A stretch of DNA of 64,000 nt from assembly GCA_041653015.1 (NCBI GenBank), contig JBAZGG010000002.1:44924-108923 (forward strand), in the 5' to 3' direction. Below the pieces are notes generated by a model that saw only the letters and a list, made by a program, of their open reading frames with translations, did no database searches and was not told the origin of the DNA. Each line of letters opens with the position of its first letter. The stretch's first letter is position 1. Shown here in pieces: positions 37,149-46,750 of this stretch. The translations under genes were made by a program, and so were the position numbers. The DNA comes from JBAZGG01 sp041653015. Its GTDB lineage: Bacteria > Bacillota_I > Bacilli_A > RFN20 > CAG-826.

Positions 37149-37157
37149 TGTTATAAT
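37149..37157 (+). promoter_or_regulatory. Extended -10 placed for a leaderless start (RqcH-like gene)
   Basis: TGTTATAAT is followed by six bases and the ATG at 37164. No Shine-Dalgarno and no clear -35 are present. Confidence 0.65.
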
Positions 37158-37163
37158 TTTTAC

Positions 37164-38540
37164 ATGTTCCCGTCGGTCAAAGATTTACATTATATCGCGC
37201 AAAATATTGAAAAATCGCTCAAAAATAAGCGCGTTTCCAGTCTTGAAATCATATCTGGTGACTCCTTTGTTATTTCTTTCGAAGATTTCAAAGAATCAAA
37301 AAAGGATAGACTAATAATCAATTTTAATAATCAATTCCCATACATATCACTATTCCCGTATTCATTCAAAAAAGCAGTTGCTGTTAATCCATTTTGCAGC
37401 AAACTCGGCAATATCGTCTCAGGTTTATTTCTTGATAACATTAAAGTGCTCAACAACGATCGCATTTTGGTCTTAAAATTTGTTAAGGAAAACGAGCCGC
37501 GGGAAGGCAAAGAGTATTCACTCTGCATTGAATTGTTTCCATATCACCCAAATATTGTGCTTTGCGATAGTAATAATTCAATAATCGCGCAGCTTAAAAA
37601 ATCTTACGTTGATAGAATTTACAAACCATCCATAAAAATCCGCGATTTGGATGATGAGACTGCACCATTTAATATGGCTGATTATCTGAACAGAATAGAT
37701 CGAGAAAATCGGCTGATATCACAAGAAAACGAATCCAATCTAATGGGGAAAGCTTTCCGTGTTCTATCGGCTGAGAATAAAAAAATGGAGAAGAAAATAT
37801 CAAATCTAGATAATGATTTGGCGATGGCGAACAAGGAAAGCGGCCTTCTTGACGTAGCCGATGAATTATCGAGCGATCGTGAACGATACCAATCGGCAAC
37901 AAATATAGCTTTGAATGGAGTAGTTCACAATCTAGATCAATCGCTTAGCATCAATGAAAATATTGAAAATTTCTATCGTAGATATAAAAAGAGTAAAATT
38001 GCGATTCTCGAAATCAATAAACAGATTCAAATTGCCAAACAAAAATTGCTCAGCAATAACGATTTATTAATTAGCTTGAATTCAATGAGCGATGATGAAT
38101 TAAATTTTATTTGTGGAAAAGTTACAAACAGCAGTGTCAAGAAGAACGATAATTGTAAAATCAGCCACTATTACTATGAAATTAATGATAATGGAATCAA
38201 ATATTCCTTTGGAAAAAATAGCCTACAGAATGAAACGGTTAGTTTTTTGCTCGCAACGCGGAATAATTATTGGTTTCATATAAAGAACACGCATGGTTCG
38301 CATTTAATAATACGACAAGAGAAACGTCCATCTGACGACTGCATAAGAACGGCTTGCGAATTGATCATCCTTTTAAACAAAAAACTCGATGGAGAGGTGA
38401 CATTTACAAAAAGGACTAATGTCAGAAAAGGGCACTCTCCAGGGCAAGTATTCATTAAAAACTACGAGACTATACAAATAAAAAGAATCGATGACAGAAC
38501 GCGCGAACTATTGTCTATTGCAGAAAAGAAAAGCATTTAA
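37164..38540 (+). CDS. rqcH: NFACT-family protein, RqcH-like (fibronectin-binding A homologue)
   Basis: A 458-residue protein with an NFACT-N domain (about 1-170), a charged coiled-coil middle (about 195-320) and an NFACT-R domain near the C-terminus (NYWFHIKNTHGSHLII and KGHSPGQVFIK). This is the layout of RqcH, which binds stalled 50S subunits and adds alanine tails to nascent chains. It is about 110 residues shorter than the Bacillus protein, with loss mainly in the middle. Convergent with trmL, overlapping by four bases. Confidence 0.87.
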   Translation: MFPSVKDLHYIAQNIEKSLKNKRVSSLEIISGDSFVISFEDFKESKKDRLIINFNNQFPYISLFPYSFKKAVAVNPFCSKLGNIVSGLFLDNIKVLNNDRILVLKFVKENEPREGKEYSLCIELFPYHPNIVLCDSNNSIIAQLKKSYVDRIYKPSIKIRDLDDETAPFNMADYLNRIDRENRLISQENESNLMGKAFRVLSAENKKMEKKISNLDNDLAMANKESGLLDVADELSSDRERYQSATNIALNGVVHNLDQSLSINENIENFYRRYKKSKIAILEINKQIQIAKQKLLSNNDLLISLNSMSDDELNFICGKVTNSSVKKNDNCKISHYYYEINDNGIKYSFGKNSLQNETVSFLLATRNNYWFHIKNTHGSHLIIRQEKRPSDDCIRTACELIILLNKKLDGEVTFTKRTNVRKGHSPGQVFIKNYETIQIKRIDDRTRELLSIAEKKSI

Positions 38541-39043
38541 TCTAGTGTATGTTCGCCTTTAATAATCTCGATCGTCGCTAATTCAGAGAATTTTTGCTGT
38601 CGTAAAACTTCATAAAGAATAATGGCGACAGAATTAGATAGATTTAGGCTTCTAGCATTGGCCATCATCGGGATGCGCATACAAAGGTTGAGATTACTCT
38701 TTAGCAGCCTTTTATCTATCCCTGTCGATTCGTTGCCAAACATAAAATACATGTTTCCAAATTTGTTAGAAAAATCAAACGCAGTATAGAGTTTTGAAGA
38801 GTATCTCGTCACATAGTATATGATTTCGTTCCTATGCATCTGCTCAAATTCTTCATAATTTTTATATAAAACATATTTTGCTTCTTTGAGATAATCCATC
38901 CCGACGCGTTGCACGGATTTATCATCGATTTCAAATTTGATTGGACCGATGATGTGGACAATTGAATTAGTTGCCATTGCGGTCCTTAAAATATTACCGA
39001 CGTTTTGAGGCATTGAGGGGCGAAATAAAACAATATTTACCAT
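38537..39043 (-). CDS. trmL: tRNA (cytidine/uridine-34 2'-O)-methyltransferase
   Basis: A 168-residue SPOUT-class enzyme that methylates the wobble ribose of tRNA-Leu. It has SMPQNVGNILR near the start, FMFGNESTGI in the knot region and ARSLNLSNSVAIILYE near the end. The ATG at 39043 is chosen over an upstream frame because the protein then begins MVNIVLFRP as in the family, and because a -10 lies six bases before it. Confidence 0.93.
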   Translation of the reverse strand: MVNIVLFRPSMPQNVGNILRTAMATNSIVHIIGPIKFEIDDKSVQRVGMDYLKEAKYVLYKNYEEFEQMHRNEIIYYVTRYSSKLYTAFDFSNKFGNMYFMFGNESTGIDKRLLKSNLNLCMRIPMMANARSLNLSNSVAIILYEVLRQQKFSELATIEIIKGEHTLD

Positions 39044-39049
39044 GAGAGA

Positions 39050-39055
39050 ATAATA
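39050..39055 (-). promoter_or_regulatory. -10 box placed for a leaderless trmL mRNA
   Basis: On the minus strand TATTAT is followed by six bases (TCTCTC) and the ATG at 39043. There is no Shine-Dalgarno. Confidence 0.55.
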
Positions 39056-39081
39056 AGGTGGAAAGAAAAAAAGCACAAGAA

Positions 39082-39087
39082 TATAAT
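39082..39087 (+). promoter_or_regulatory. -10 box near-leaderless, kinase gene
   Basis: TATAAT is followed by seven bases and the ATG at 39095. It is 26 bases from the divergent trmL -10, so the two promoters are back to back. Confidence 0.55.
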
Positions 39088-39094
39088 AATTTCC

Positions 39095-39907
39095 ATGAAC
39101 AATGCAGAAAAACTATTTGAGGAATTGAGTGGAAGAAAAGCTACTTCATGTATAAGAATTGAAGAAGGCTTATCGAACGACACATATATCGTAAATGGCA
39201 TGTATGTAATCCGTTTAAGAAAGCCTAGTATGGATAAATATTACCAAGTTGACCTCGAGCGCGAAATCGCTTTGAGAATGAGCGACATCGGTATTTCGGA
39301 ACAGATCATTTCATTTGATAGATTGAATGGATCAAAAGTGTCTGCATATATCTCTGGAACAGAAAGAATTTCAAATCCGATAGCGATAGAACAATTAAAG
39401 CTTATCGCTACTAGCATTAATAAGCTTCATTGCTGTGGTGTTTCTGCGAAAATTGACTTCGATATACTCAATCGTTTTGATTATTATAAGCAAGAGTCAG
39501 GAGAGAGTTTAAACCATCGACACGAACAGAAAATTATAGAAAAAATCCAGAAGGATCTAAAAAACGAAAAAAAAGTGCTCTGTCATAACGATTTGGTCAA
39601 AGGCAATATCTTGCTCAAAAATAACCAAGCAATTCTCATAGACTGGGAATTTGCGGGGATGAATTATCCATCATTTGATATAGCGTCATTTTTAAGTGAG
39701 AATAATATTACAAATTCCGATGATATTAAGAATTTTCTTTCTTTTATCACTGGCGAAAAAAGCGTGAGCAAAGACTATTTTGAACATATTAAAAACATGA
39801 TGACTTTCGAAAACTATCTTTGGTATTATTGGGCGATGATGAAATACAAGTTCAGCCGCGATAGAAGATATTTAGATATAGCCAGCGAAAAGAAAAATGC
39901 GATATAA
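39095..39907 (+). CDS. LicA/choline-kinase-like phosphotransferase
   Basis: A 270-residue kinase of the aminoglycoside phosphotransferase fold. The catalytic loop is CHNDLVKGNILL (His164, Asp166, Asn171) and the metal-binding segment is LIDWEFAG (Asp183). These match choline/ethanolamine kinases of the LicA type, which feed phosphorylcholine to surface polymers, but the substrate is not proven. The hairpin at its stop codon separates it from ppa. Confidence 0.82.
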   Translation: MNNAEKLFEELSGRKATSCIRIEEGLSNDTYIVNGMYVIRLRKPSMDKYYQVDLEREIALRMSDIGISEQIISFDRLNGSKVSAYISGTERISNPIAIEQLKLIATSINKLHCCGVSAKIDFDILNRFDYYKQESGESLNHRHEQKIIEKIQKDLKNEKKVLCHNDLVKGNILLKNNQAILIDWEFAGMNYPSFDIASFLSENNITNSDDIKNFLSFITGEKSVSKDYFEHIKNMMTFENYLWYYWAMMKYKFSRDRRYLDIASEKKNAI

Positions 39908-39915
39908 TCGCATTT
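39895..39915. terminator. Bidirectional terminator between the kinase gene and ppa
   Basis: AAATGCGA (39895-39902) and TCGCATTT (39908-39915) form a perfect eight-base stem with a five-base loop. The kinase TAA stop (39905-39907) lies inside the loop. On the minus strand the stem is followed by TTTTTCTTTT, so it serves ppa well. Confidence 0.85.
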
Positions 39916-39916
39916 C

Positions 39917-40483
39917 TTATTCTTGATCAGTAAAATATTTTTTATATAGATAGTCATCGCCAAAATCTTTTTGATACAAATCGATGGCTTTTTGAATTAC
40001 TTTTTTTGCATAATTTGAATCATGCATTTCATTGACAACTGTAGTTTTTCCTTCAAGTTGCTTATACACAGTAAAAAAATGCCTGATTTCTTCCATGAAG
40101 TGAGGCGGAAGATCTTCCAATTCTTTAAATGTATTAAATAATGGGTCACGCGCGCAGATTGCAATAATTTTTTCATCTCTCTGCCCACCATCGATCATTT
40201 CCAAGACACCGATTGGGTAGCACTCTACTAACGCTAAAGGCACGATGCATTCAGAGCACAAAACTAAAACATCTAATGGGTCGTCATCCTCTGCATATGT
40301 TCTAGGAATAAAACCATAATTATGAGGATAATGAGTCGATGTATATAAAATTCTGTCCAGTCTCAATGTGCCGGTTTCCTTATCGAATTCGTATTTGTTC
40401 TTGCTGCCCTTGGGAATTTCTATACATGCGAGAAAACTATCTGGTTTGATTCTCTCTTTGCTCACTCTATGCCATACATTCAT
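39917..40483 (-). CDS. ppa: Inorganic pyrophosphatase, family I
   Basis: A 188-residue soluble enzyme that splits pyrophosphate. The signature EDDDPLDVLVL holds the metal-binding aspartates, with YPHNYGFIP before it. AAGGAG precedes the ATG by eight bases. Its presence beside a PPi-type phosphofructokinase in the same window means pyrophosphate could be either destroyed or used. Confidence 0.95.
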   Translation of the reverse strand: MNVWHRVSKERIKPDSFLACIEIPKGSKNKYEFDKETGTLRLDRILYTSTHYPHNYGFIPRTYAEDDDPLDVLVLCSECIVPLALVECYPIGVLEMIDGGQRDEKIIAICARDPLFNTFKELEDLPPHFMEEIRHFFTVYKQLEGKTTVVNEMHDSNYAKKVIQKAIDLYQKDFGDDYLYKKYFTDQE

Positions 40484-40562
40484 TCTGTTTTCTCCTTAAA
40501 ATATATAAAAAATCTACTATTTCAATATATTCTAACCATGTGCATAAAACAAGGTATAATGG

Positions 40563-40568
40563 TATAAT
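40563..40568 (+). promoter_or_regulatory. -10 box placed for a leaderless start (thioredoxin-fold lipoprotein)
   Basis: TATAAT is followed by six bases and the ATG at 40575. A second TATAAT at 40555-40560 lies eight bases upstream. No Shine-Dalgarno is present. Confidence 0.6.
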
Positions 40569-40574
40569 TCATCT

Positions 40575-41414
40575 ATGAAAAAAATGTTCTCATCAATTGC
40601 CATTCTTTTAATAATTATGCCTCTTTCATCGTGCGGTTCTTCCAACCCATCATACATACAGATCAATCAAGAGATATTATCAAAGGGAGAGCCGACCAGC
40701 GAGAGTTCGATGAACGAGTGGACATATAGCGCTGATGGTCAATATATCAAATCATTAATGAATAGCGATCAAGATTTCACCCTGCTTTTTTCAAGCGATT
40801 ATTGTAGTCATTGCAGAGAGGCAAAACCATCGATAATTAGATATATATATGAAACAAAAGCGATGATCTATTATATTCAGACCGATGCATTTGAAGATAT
40901 CTATGTAGAATATGAGAAAATTTATAATAATTCTTTGGGAAATCCGAGCGCCAGCCTCGTCACACCTACCCTAATGTTTTTTAAAGGAAGAACATTGGTG
41001 AATTACGTAACGGGAAACGATCGATTGTTGAACATCATATCGACGACAAATCTTTTCAATGCACAGACGCGAATTACAAATGTATCGCATATCGACACAT
41101 TAATGGGTTTGAGCGAATATGTTGCAAGCAACCCGGATTCATTATTGTATTTTTATGATATCAATGACACAACTGCCATTAATGCGTATACAAATGTCTT
41201 GAAGGAAAAATCGAACAAAAGTGACAAAAAAAGTGCCATTGTTGATATGAATTCATTATCGGACACCGATCGTTTGGAACTTATTTCTCAGTACGATCTC
41301 TCATCTGAATATCGTCCTGAATTAATCGCTTACGTCAACGGATTGAAACAAGACAAATTTACATATGCAGAAATCGATAGTGATCTGATCGAATATGTTC
41401 AACAGTACTTGTAA
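40575..41414 (+). CDS. Thioredoxin-fold lipoprotein
   Basis: A 279-residue exported protein. The lipobox is LSSC with Cys at 20. A redox motif CSHC at 77-80 lies in FSSDYCSHCREAKP, followed by a cis-Pro-type segment VTPTLMFF, so the first domain is thioredoxin-like. The C-terminal 130 residues are of unknown type. It is probably a membrane-anchored thiol-disulfide protein outside the cell. The last base abuts the stop of atpC. Confidence 0.8.
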   Translation: MKKMFSSIAILLIIMPLSSCGSSNPSYIQINQEILSKGEPTSESSMNEWTYSADGQYIKSLMNSDQDFTLLFSSDYCSHCREAKPSIIRYIYETKAMIYYIQTDAFEDIYVEYEKIYNNSLGNPSASLVTPTLMFFKGRTLVNYVTGNDRLLNIISTTNLFNAQTRITNVSHIDTLMGLSEYVASNPDSLLYFYDINDTTAINAYTNVLKEKSNKSDKKSAIVDMNSLSDTDRLELISQYDLSSEYRPELIAYVNGLKQDKFTYAEIDSDLIEYVQQYL

Positions 41415-41825
41415 TCAATGGTTTTCTTTGCTCGCTTGAATAGTATCGAGGCGAGCTAAAGAGCGAAGAAGAGACGCTTTTGCACGTAAGATATCGACTG
41501 AAGCATCTTTTTTATTTAATCTTATTTCGGCTCTTTCTTTGCTGGCCAACGCTCGCGCTTCGTCAATGTCATTAAGCGATTCAACATCATTGACTAATAC
41601 GATTGTTTTATCCTTTTCAACATAGAGGACACCACCAAATTCGACATAAAATTCGACCTTGCCATTTGCTTTTGTGCGCAAAGGAGCAATTTCAATTGGG
41701 GTTATGAGAGGTATATGCCCTGTCATTACAGCGATAATACCATCGTGAGTCTTAACATATAACTCATCGACTAATCTATCGGCATAAAGCCCTTTCGGTG
41801 TAAGAATAACTAATCTGAATGACAT
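41415..41825 (-). CDS. atpC: ATP synthase epsilon subunit
   Basis: A 136-residue protein of the F1 stalk. The N-terminal beta sandwich (LVILTPKGLYADR, GIIAVMTGHIPLITPIEIAPL) and the C-terminal helical pair are present. It is the last gene of the atp operon, two bases after atpD. Confidence 0.94.
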   Translation of the reverse strand: MSFRLVILTPKGLYADRLVDELYVKTHDGIIAVMTGHIPLITPIEIAPLRTKANGKVEFYVEFGGVLYVEKDKTIVLVNDVESLNDIDEARALASKERAEIRLNKKDASVDILRAKASLLRSLARLDTIQASKENH

Positions 41826-41827
41826 GA

Positions 41828-43228
41828 CTAAATTTTCTTCGCTTTTTCAGCGACCTCCTCTATCTGTCCAACATATAAAAATGCATTTTCTGGATAGGAA
41901 TCATATTCGCCATTTAAAATTGCCTTGAATGAACGTATCGTGTCTTCAACATGAACATATGCGCCTGGTATTCCTAAGAATTGTTCGGCGACATGAAGTG
42001 GCTGGGAGAGGAAATTCCTCACTCTTCTTGCTCTTGCGACAATAATCTTGTCCTCGTCCGATAACTCATCTATTCCTAAAATAGCAATAATATCCTGCAA
42101 TTCTTTATATCGCTGTAATAATTGCTGAACCTTTCGCGCTGTATCATAGTGATCTTGTCCAACGATATGTGGATCTAAAACATTGCTTGATGACTCTAAA
42201 GGGTCGACCGCAGGGAAAATGCCAAGAGAAGCAGTATTGCGATCCAATACCGTCTTAGCATCGAGATGAGAAAAGGTTGTTGCGGGCGCTGGATCAGTCA
42301 AATCGTCAGCAGGAACATAAATCGCTTGAACTGAAGTGATAGATCCATCTTTTGTAGAAGTAATTCTTTCTTGAAGTTGACCCATTTCAGTAGCGAGTGT
42401 CGGCTGATAGCCAACAGCGCTCGGCATGCGACCTAAAAGAGCAGAAACTTCACTTCCGGCTTGAGTAAATCGAAAAATATTATCGATGAATAGAAGAACA
42501 TCTTGATGAGCGACATCACGAAAATACTCTGCCATTGTAAGAGCTGATAGACCAACGCGCATTCTCGCTCCTGGCGGTTCATTCATCTGACCAAAGATCA
42601 GAGCGGTTTTATTCAATACACCCGATCTTTTCATTTCGAAGTACAAGTCGTTACCTTCTCGGCTTCTCTCTCCAACTCCAGCAAACACAGAAATACCATG
42701 CTGCTCTGTAGCGATGTTGTTAATCAATTCTTGAATCAGCACCGTTTTGCCAACGCCTGCACCGCCAAATAAACCTACTTTACCACCCTTGACATAAGGA
42801 CAGAGCAAATCGATTACTTTTATTCCTGTTTCCAATATCTCATTTGAAACAGATTGCTCTTTAAAAGCGGGAGCATCGCGATGAATTGGCATGTGCTTCG
42901 AACGCTGAAAATCATCTCCGAGACCATCGATGGGATGGCCCAAAACATCAAACATTCGGCCAAGCGTTTCTTTTCCGACTGGAACCATGATTGGATTGCC
43001 GGAATTGATGGCTGCCATTCCACGAACAATTCCTTCGGTTGGCCCCATGGAAATGCATCGCACCGTATCGTCACCGATGTGTTGAGCAACCTCTACAGTC
43101 AATGATTTACCATCTTTCAAAGGAATCACTAATGCTGTTAAAAGTTCAGGTAGATGCTCATCATCAAACCTGACATCAATCACAGGACCGACAGCCTGTA
43201 TTATTATTCCATTTAGTTTCTTTTCCAT
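41828..43228 (-). CDS. atpD: ATP synthase beta subunit
   Basis: The catalytic F1 subunit (466 residues). The P-loop is GGAGVGKTVLI, followed by GERSREGNDLY and the LALTMAEYFRD-like segment LSALTMAEYFRD. AAGGAG precedes the ATG. It lies 12 bases after atpG. Confidence 0.98.
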   Translation of the reverse strand: MEKKLNGIIIQAVGPVIDVRFDDEHLPELLTALVIPLKDGKSLTVEVAQHIGDDTVRCISMGPTEGIVRGMAAINSGNPIMVPVGKETLGRMFDVLGHPIDGLGDDFQRSKHMPIHRDAPAFKEQSVSNEILETGIKVIDLLCPYVKGGKVGLFGGAGVGKTVLIQELINNIATEQHGISVFAGVGERSREGNDLYFEMKRSGVLNKTALIFGQMNEPPGARMRVGLSALTMAEYFRDVAHQDVLLFIDNIFRFTQAGSEVSALLGRMPSAVGYQPTLATEMGQLQERITSTKDGSITSVQAIYVPADDLTDPAPATTFSHLDAKTVLDRNTASLGIFPAVDPLESSSNVLDPHIVGQDHYDTARKVQQLLQRYKELQDIIAILGIDELSDEDKIIVARARRVRNFLSQPLHVAEQFLGIPGAYVHVEDTIRSFKAILNGEYDSYPENAFLYVGQIEEVAEKAKKI

Positions 43229-43240
43229 ATCTTTTTCTCC

Positions 43241-44089
43241 TTATGAATTTGTGTTAGCTGCGCCAACTACTTCAGTAATTTCTTGAGTGATGGATGCTTG
43301 TCTTATCTTGTTGTATTCAAGCGTCAATTTTTCTAAAAGATCATCAGCGTTATTATTAGCATTTTCCATCGCTGTCCTTCTTGAAGCTTGTTCCGAAACT
43401 AATGACTCCATGATTTTTTGATTCACAATCGTATAGAAATAAATAGGTACTATCTCTTTCACAATAGTTGCGATGTTCGGTTCAAATAATGGCGGGTATT
43501 CGCTTAATTCTTCTTTTTGACTATTGAGTTGAATGGGCAAAATAGTAAATATTCTTGGAATGAACGTCATCGAATTGACATAATGCGTGTAAATCAATTT
43601 GATATGAGCGTATTTTTTATCACGAAATTCTTTTAAAACAAAATTGACCAATAGTTGGATACTTTTATAATTGATGTCGTTTACAGAAAAAACCAAACTA
43701 TGGTTTATTTTCAAGTTTTCACTACGATAGCGCGAAATGCCTTTTGCACCTATTACAATCAAATCATCATCTGCTTTAAGAGTTTTATTAACCAGATGAA
43801 AAACGTTGTTATTATATGATGCGCATAGTCCTAAATCGGAATTGACGACGATGAAGAGATCTTTTTCTGCAACAACCGATTCCGTAAACACATTTGTCAT
43901 CTTGCTACCATATCTAAAGATTTTCTGAGATATCGACAAAATAGCGTCACTGAACAAAGAGCCATCCATCATTACGGATTTGTATTTTTTAAGTTTGACG
44001 GTCGCTATTAATTCCATTGCTTTCGTAATTTTTTTTGTGGAACGAATGCTCATCATCCTTCGCTTTGTTTTGTTTAAACCCAGTGACAT
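43241..44089 (-). CDS. atpG: ATP synthase gamma subunit
   Basis: The rotor shaft of F1 (282 residues). N-terminal RRMMSIRSTKKITKAMELIATVKL and C-terminal SRRTAMENANNNADDLL are the two conserved ends that form the coiled coil. It is between atpA and atpD as usual. Confidence 0.95.
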   Translation of the reverse strand: MSLGLNKTKRRMMSIRSTKKITKAMELIATVKLKKYKSVMMDGSLFSDAILSISQKIFRYGSKMTNVFTESVVAEKDLFIVVNSDLGLCASYNNNVFHLVNKTLKADDDLIVIGAKGISRYRSENLKINHSLVFSVNDINYKSIQLLVNFVLKEFRDKKYAHIKLIYTHYVNSMTFIPRIFTILPIQLNSQKEELSEYPPLFEPNIATIVKEIVPIYFYTIVNQKIMESLVSEQASRRTAMENANNNADDLLEKLTLEYNKIRQASITQEITEVVGAANTNS

Positions 44090-44101
44090 AAATGCTTCTT
44101 T

Positions 44102-45607
44102 CTACTTATTTATCTCAAAAAAATCATTACAAATTTTCCGCAATTTTTTGTCGAGAGCATCAGAAATATCCTTTTTCATATCTAACTCATCAATGATTGT
44201 TTTGTGCTGAGAAACAATTGAATTATAAAGGCTAGATAACAGAGGTCTAACTTTTTGCAAATCGATATTATCGAGAAATTTTTCTTTTACTGCATATATC
44301 TCGATAATTTGGCGTGTGACCGAATAAGTATCGTATTGATCTTGCTTCAAAAGCTCCAGCAAAACCATGCCATGAGCCAACACTTTCTTTGTTTCGATAT
44401 CGAGGTCGCTACCAAATTGTGAAAATGATTGCAGTTCATTGAAATTAGCCAGTTCAATCTTTAACGATTTAGCCACCTTTTTCATCGCTTTATTCTGCGC
44501 TTCAGAGCCCACTCGAGAAACAGAGAATCCAGAATCGATCGCCGGTCGTTGGCCAATATTGAAAAGATCGCTCATCAAGAATATTTGTCCATCAGTGATA
44601 GAGATGACATTCGTCGGAATATACGCTGAAATGTCACCTGCTTGTGTCTCAATGATTGGGAGAGCTGTAATTGATCCGCCACCGAATTCAGGCGCTAATT
44701 TGCACGCTCTTTCAAGAAGTCGAGAATGTAGATAGAAAACATCGCCTGGATACGCTTCTCTTCCAGGAGGTCTTTTTAAAAGAAGGGAGAGCGTGCGATA
44801 ACTAACGGCGTGTTTGCTCAAATCATCAAAAATTATTAGCACGTCTTTGCCTTGATCAAGCCATTCTTCGGCCATGGACATACCTGCATATGGTGCGATG
44901 TATTGCAGCGGAGCAAGTTCACTCGCTGTTGCGCTCACAACGACCGTATAAGAAAACGCTTGATGCTGTTTAAGTTTGCTCACAATTTGCGCTACGCTTG
45001 AATTTTTTTGTCCAATCGCCACATAGATGCAATAAACATTCTGATTTTTTTGGTTGATGATCGCATCGATAGCAATAGCTGTCTTTCCAGTCTGACGATC
45101 GCCGATAATCAATTCTCGTTGTCCACGACCAATTGGGATCATGGCATCAATGGCTTTAATTCCGGTTTGAAGAGGTGTATTAACCGATTCTCTCGTGATG
45201 ACACTAGGAGCAATTTTTTCAATCGGTCTAGTTTTATTAGATTTGATATCGCCAAGTCCGTCAATCGGCTGTCCTAGAGCGTTGACGACTCTTCCGAGAA
45301 GCAGATCTCCAACTGGCACTTCAACCACAGAGTGAGTTCGTTTAACGAGATCGCCTTCGCTTATTTTTGTGTCATCGCCCAATAGAACACATCCGACATG
45401 TTCTTCTTCGAGATTCATTATCATGCCATAAACACCATTAGGAAAAACTAGGAGTTCACCTAGCATTGCTTTATCAAGACCATATACTAAAGCGATGCCA
45501 TCACCTATTGTGACTACCGTGCCAACATCATCTGTCTCCAGTTTGTGTTCATATCCTTTGATCTGCTCTTTTATTAGAGCGCTTATTTCCTTGGATTTAA
45601 TTTGCAT
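44102..45607 (-). CDS. atpA: ATP synthase alpha subunit
   Basis: The non-catalytic nucleotide-binding F1 subunit (501 residues). The P-loop is GDRQTGKTAIAID and the late VGSEAQNKAMKK is typical. It lies four bases after atpH. Confidence 0.98.
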   Translation of the reverse strand: MQIKSKEISALIKEQIKGYEHKLETDDVGTVVTIGDGIALVYGLDKAMLGELLVFPNGVYGMIMNLEEEHVGCVLLGDDTKISEGDLVKRTHSVVEVPVGDLLLGRVVNALGQPIDGLGDIKSNKTRPIEKIAPSVITRESVNTPLQTGIKAIDAMIPIGRGQRELIIGDRQTGKTAIAIDAIINQKNQNVYCIYVAIGQKNSSVAQIVSKLKQHQAFSYTVVVSATASELAPLQYIAPYAGMSMAEEWLDQGKDVLIIFDDLSKHAVSYRTLSLLLKRPPGREAYPGDVFYLHSRLLERACKLAPEFGGGSITALPIIETQAGDISAYIPTNVISITDGQIFLMSDLFNIGQRPAIDSGFSVSRVGSEAQNKAMKKVAKSLKIELANFNELQSFSQFGSDLDIETKKVLAHGMVLLELLKQDQYDTYSVTRQIIEIYAVKEKFLDNIDLQKVRPLLSSLYNSIVSQHKTIIDELDMKKDISDALDKKLRKICNDFFEINK

Positions 45608-45611
45608 AATA

Positions 45612-46148
45612 TCACCTATTTTCTATAAGCTCACTTTTTAATGAGTTAATTTTGTTCTTAATCGAAGCATCATAAACGCGATCATGAATAATTATTTTTA
45701 TCCCACCGATTAACGATTCATCGATTTTATTGACCAATTCAACTTGTTTTTTGCTCTGTTTTTCTAACGCGGATTCAATCTCTCGAATCTTGCTCTCATG
45801 AAGCGGAATAGTAGAATAGATTAAGCCTTCTTCGATGTTTTGATAATCATTAGACATTGAATTAAAATTGCGATAAATCGAAGCAAAATCATTAACTCGA
45901 TGATTATCGATTAAAACTTTAAAGAAAGGGCAAAGGTGTCGAAGATTAAATGAGGAGCACAATAAAGAGGTGATTTCATATTTTTCTTTTTTGGCGATGA
46001 AAGAACTAGATAAAAATGCCAAAATCTCTTTATTTTCCATAATAGCAATATAAAGAGACTTCATCGCTGATTGATACTGAATGATTTCTTCATCATCTTT
46101 AGCGAGTGAATATAGCGCGCTGGCATATCTAACTCCAACATTATCCAT
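45612..46148 (-). CDS. atpH: ATP synthase delta subunit
   Basis: A 178-residue peripheral-stalk subunit joining b to the top of F1. It opens MDNVGVRYASALYSLAKD, and the C-terminal IGGIKIIIHDRVYDASIKNKI is the family signature. Its ATG overlaps the atpF stop. Confidence 0.93.
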   Translation of the reverse strand: MDNVGVRYASALYSLAKDDEEIIQYQSAMKSLYIAIMENKEILAFLSSSFIAKKEKYEITSLLCSSFNLRHLCPFFKVLIDNHRVNDFASIYRNFNSMSNDYQNIEEGLIYSTIPLHESKIREIESALEKQSKKQVELVNKIDESLIGGIKIIIHDRVYDASIKNKINSLKSELIENR

Positions 46149-46738
46149 TATCTATCCTCTTTTTCACTTTTCACATCATCGATAAACTGGTCAACGAGTC
46201 TCTCGTTGTCTTTTTCATTTACTTCTCGCTCGAGTATTTTTGTCGATGCTCCAAGCGCGACATCAATAATTTCTTTGCGAATCTCCTCTTTAGCTTTTTC
46301 TTGCTCGCGAGCGATTTGAACTCTCGCTTGAACAATCTCTTCATTCGCTTTTGTTTTGCTCTCATCTAAAATATTCTTTTGATTCTCGAGAGCGTCAACT
46401 CGCGCTTTTTTCACTATTGATTGGGCCTCTTCTTTGCTTTGAATAATTGTTTGTTTCGATTGTTCAATGTTACTATCAGCCATTTTGTTCTTAACTTCGC
46501 TCTCTTTAATGTTACCTTCAACATAATCAGAGCGCTTTTTCAGAAGTTTTTTAACAGGCTTGTACGCTAGAAAAATCACAGCAATTATTAAAACAATTAA
46601 GGCCAGCAGTTGCACCAAAAAACTCCAAAAATTCGGAATTAATTTGCTGAGAAAATCATCTGGCGAAAATGGTGAAGTGCTAGATGTTCCTTCACTGATG
46701 GTCGTCAATTTAATAAAAGCGCAAATAAAATTGTTCAT
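46148..46738 (-). CDS. atpF: ATP synthase b subunit
   Basis: A 196-residue stalk subunit. One membrane helix (about 32-59) is followed by a long charged helix rich in Lys, Glu and Gln. It lies between atpE and atpH. Confidence 0.93.
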   Translation of the reverse strand: MNNFICAFIKLTTISEGTSSTSPFSPDDFLSKLIPNFWSFLVQLLALIVLIIAVIFLAYKPVKKLLKKRSDYVEGNIKESEVKNKMADSNIEQSKQTIIQSKEEAQSIVKKARVDALENQKNILDESKTKANEEIVQARVQIAREQEKAKEEIRKEIIDVALGASTKILEREVNEKDNERLVDQFIDDVKSEKEDR

Positions 46739-46750
46739 TAAAACTCCAAA

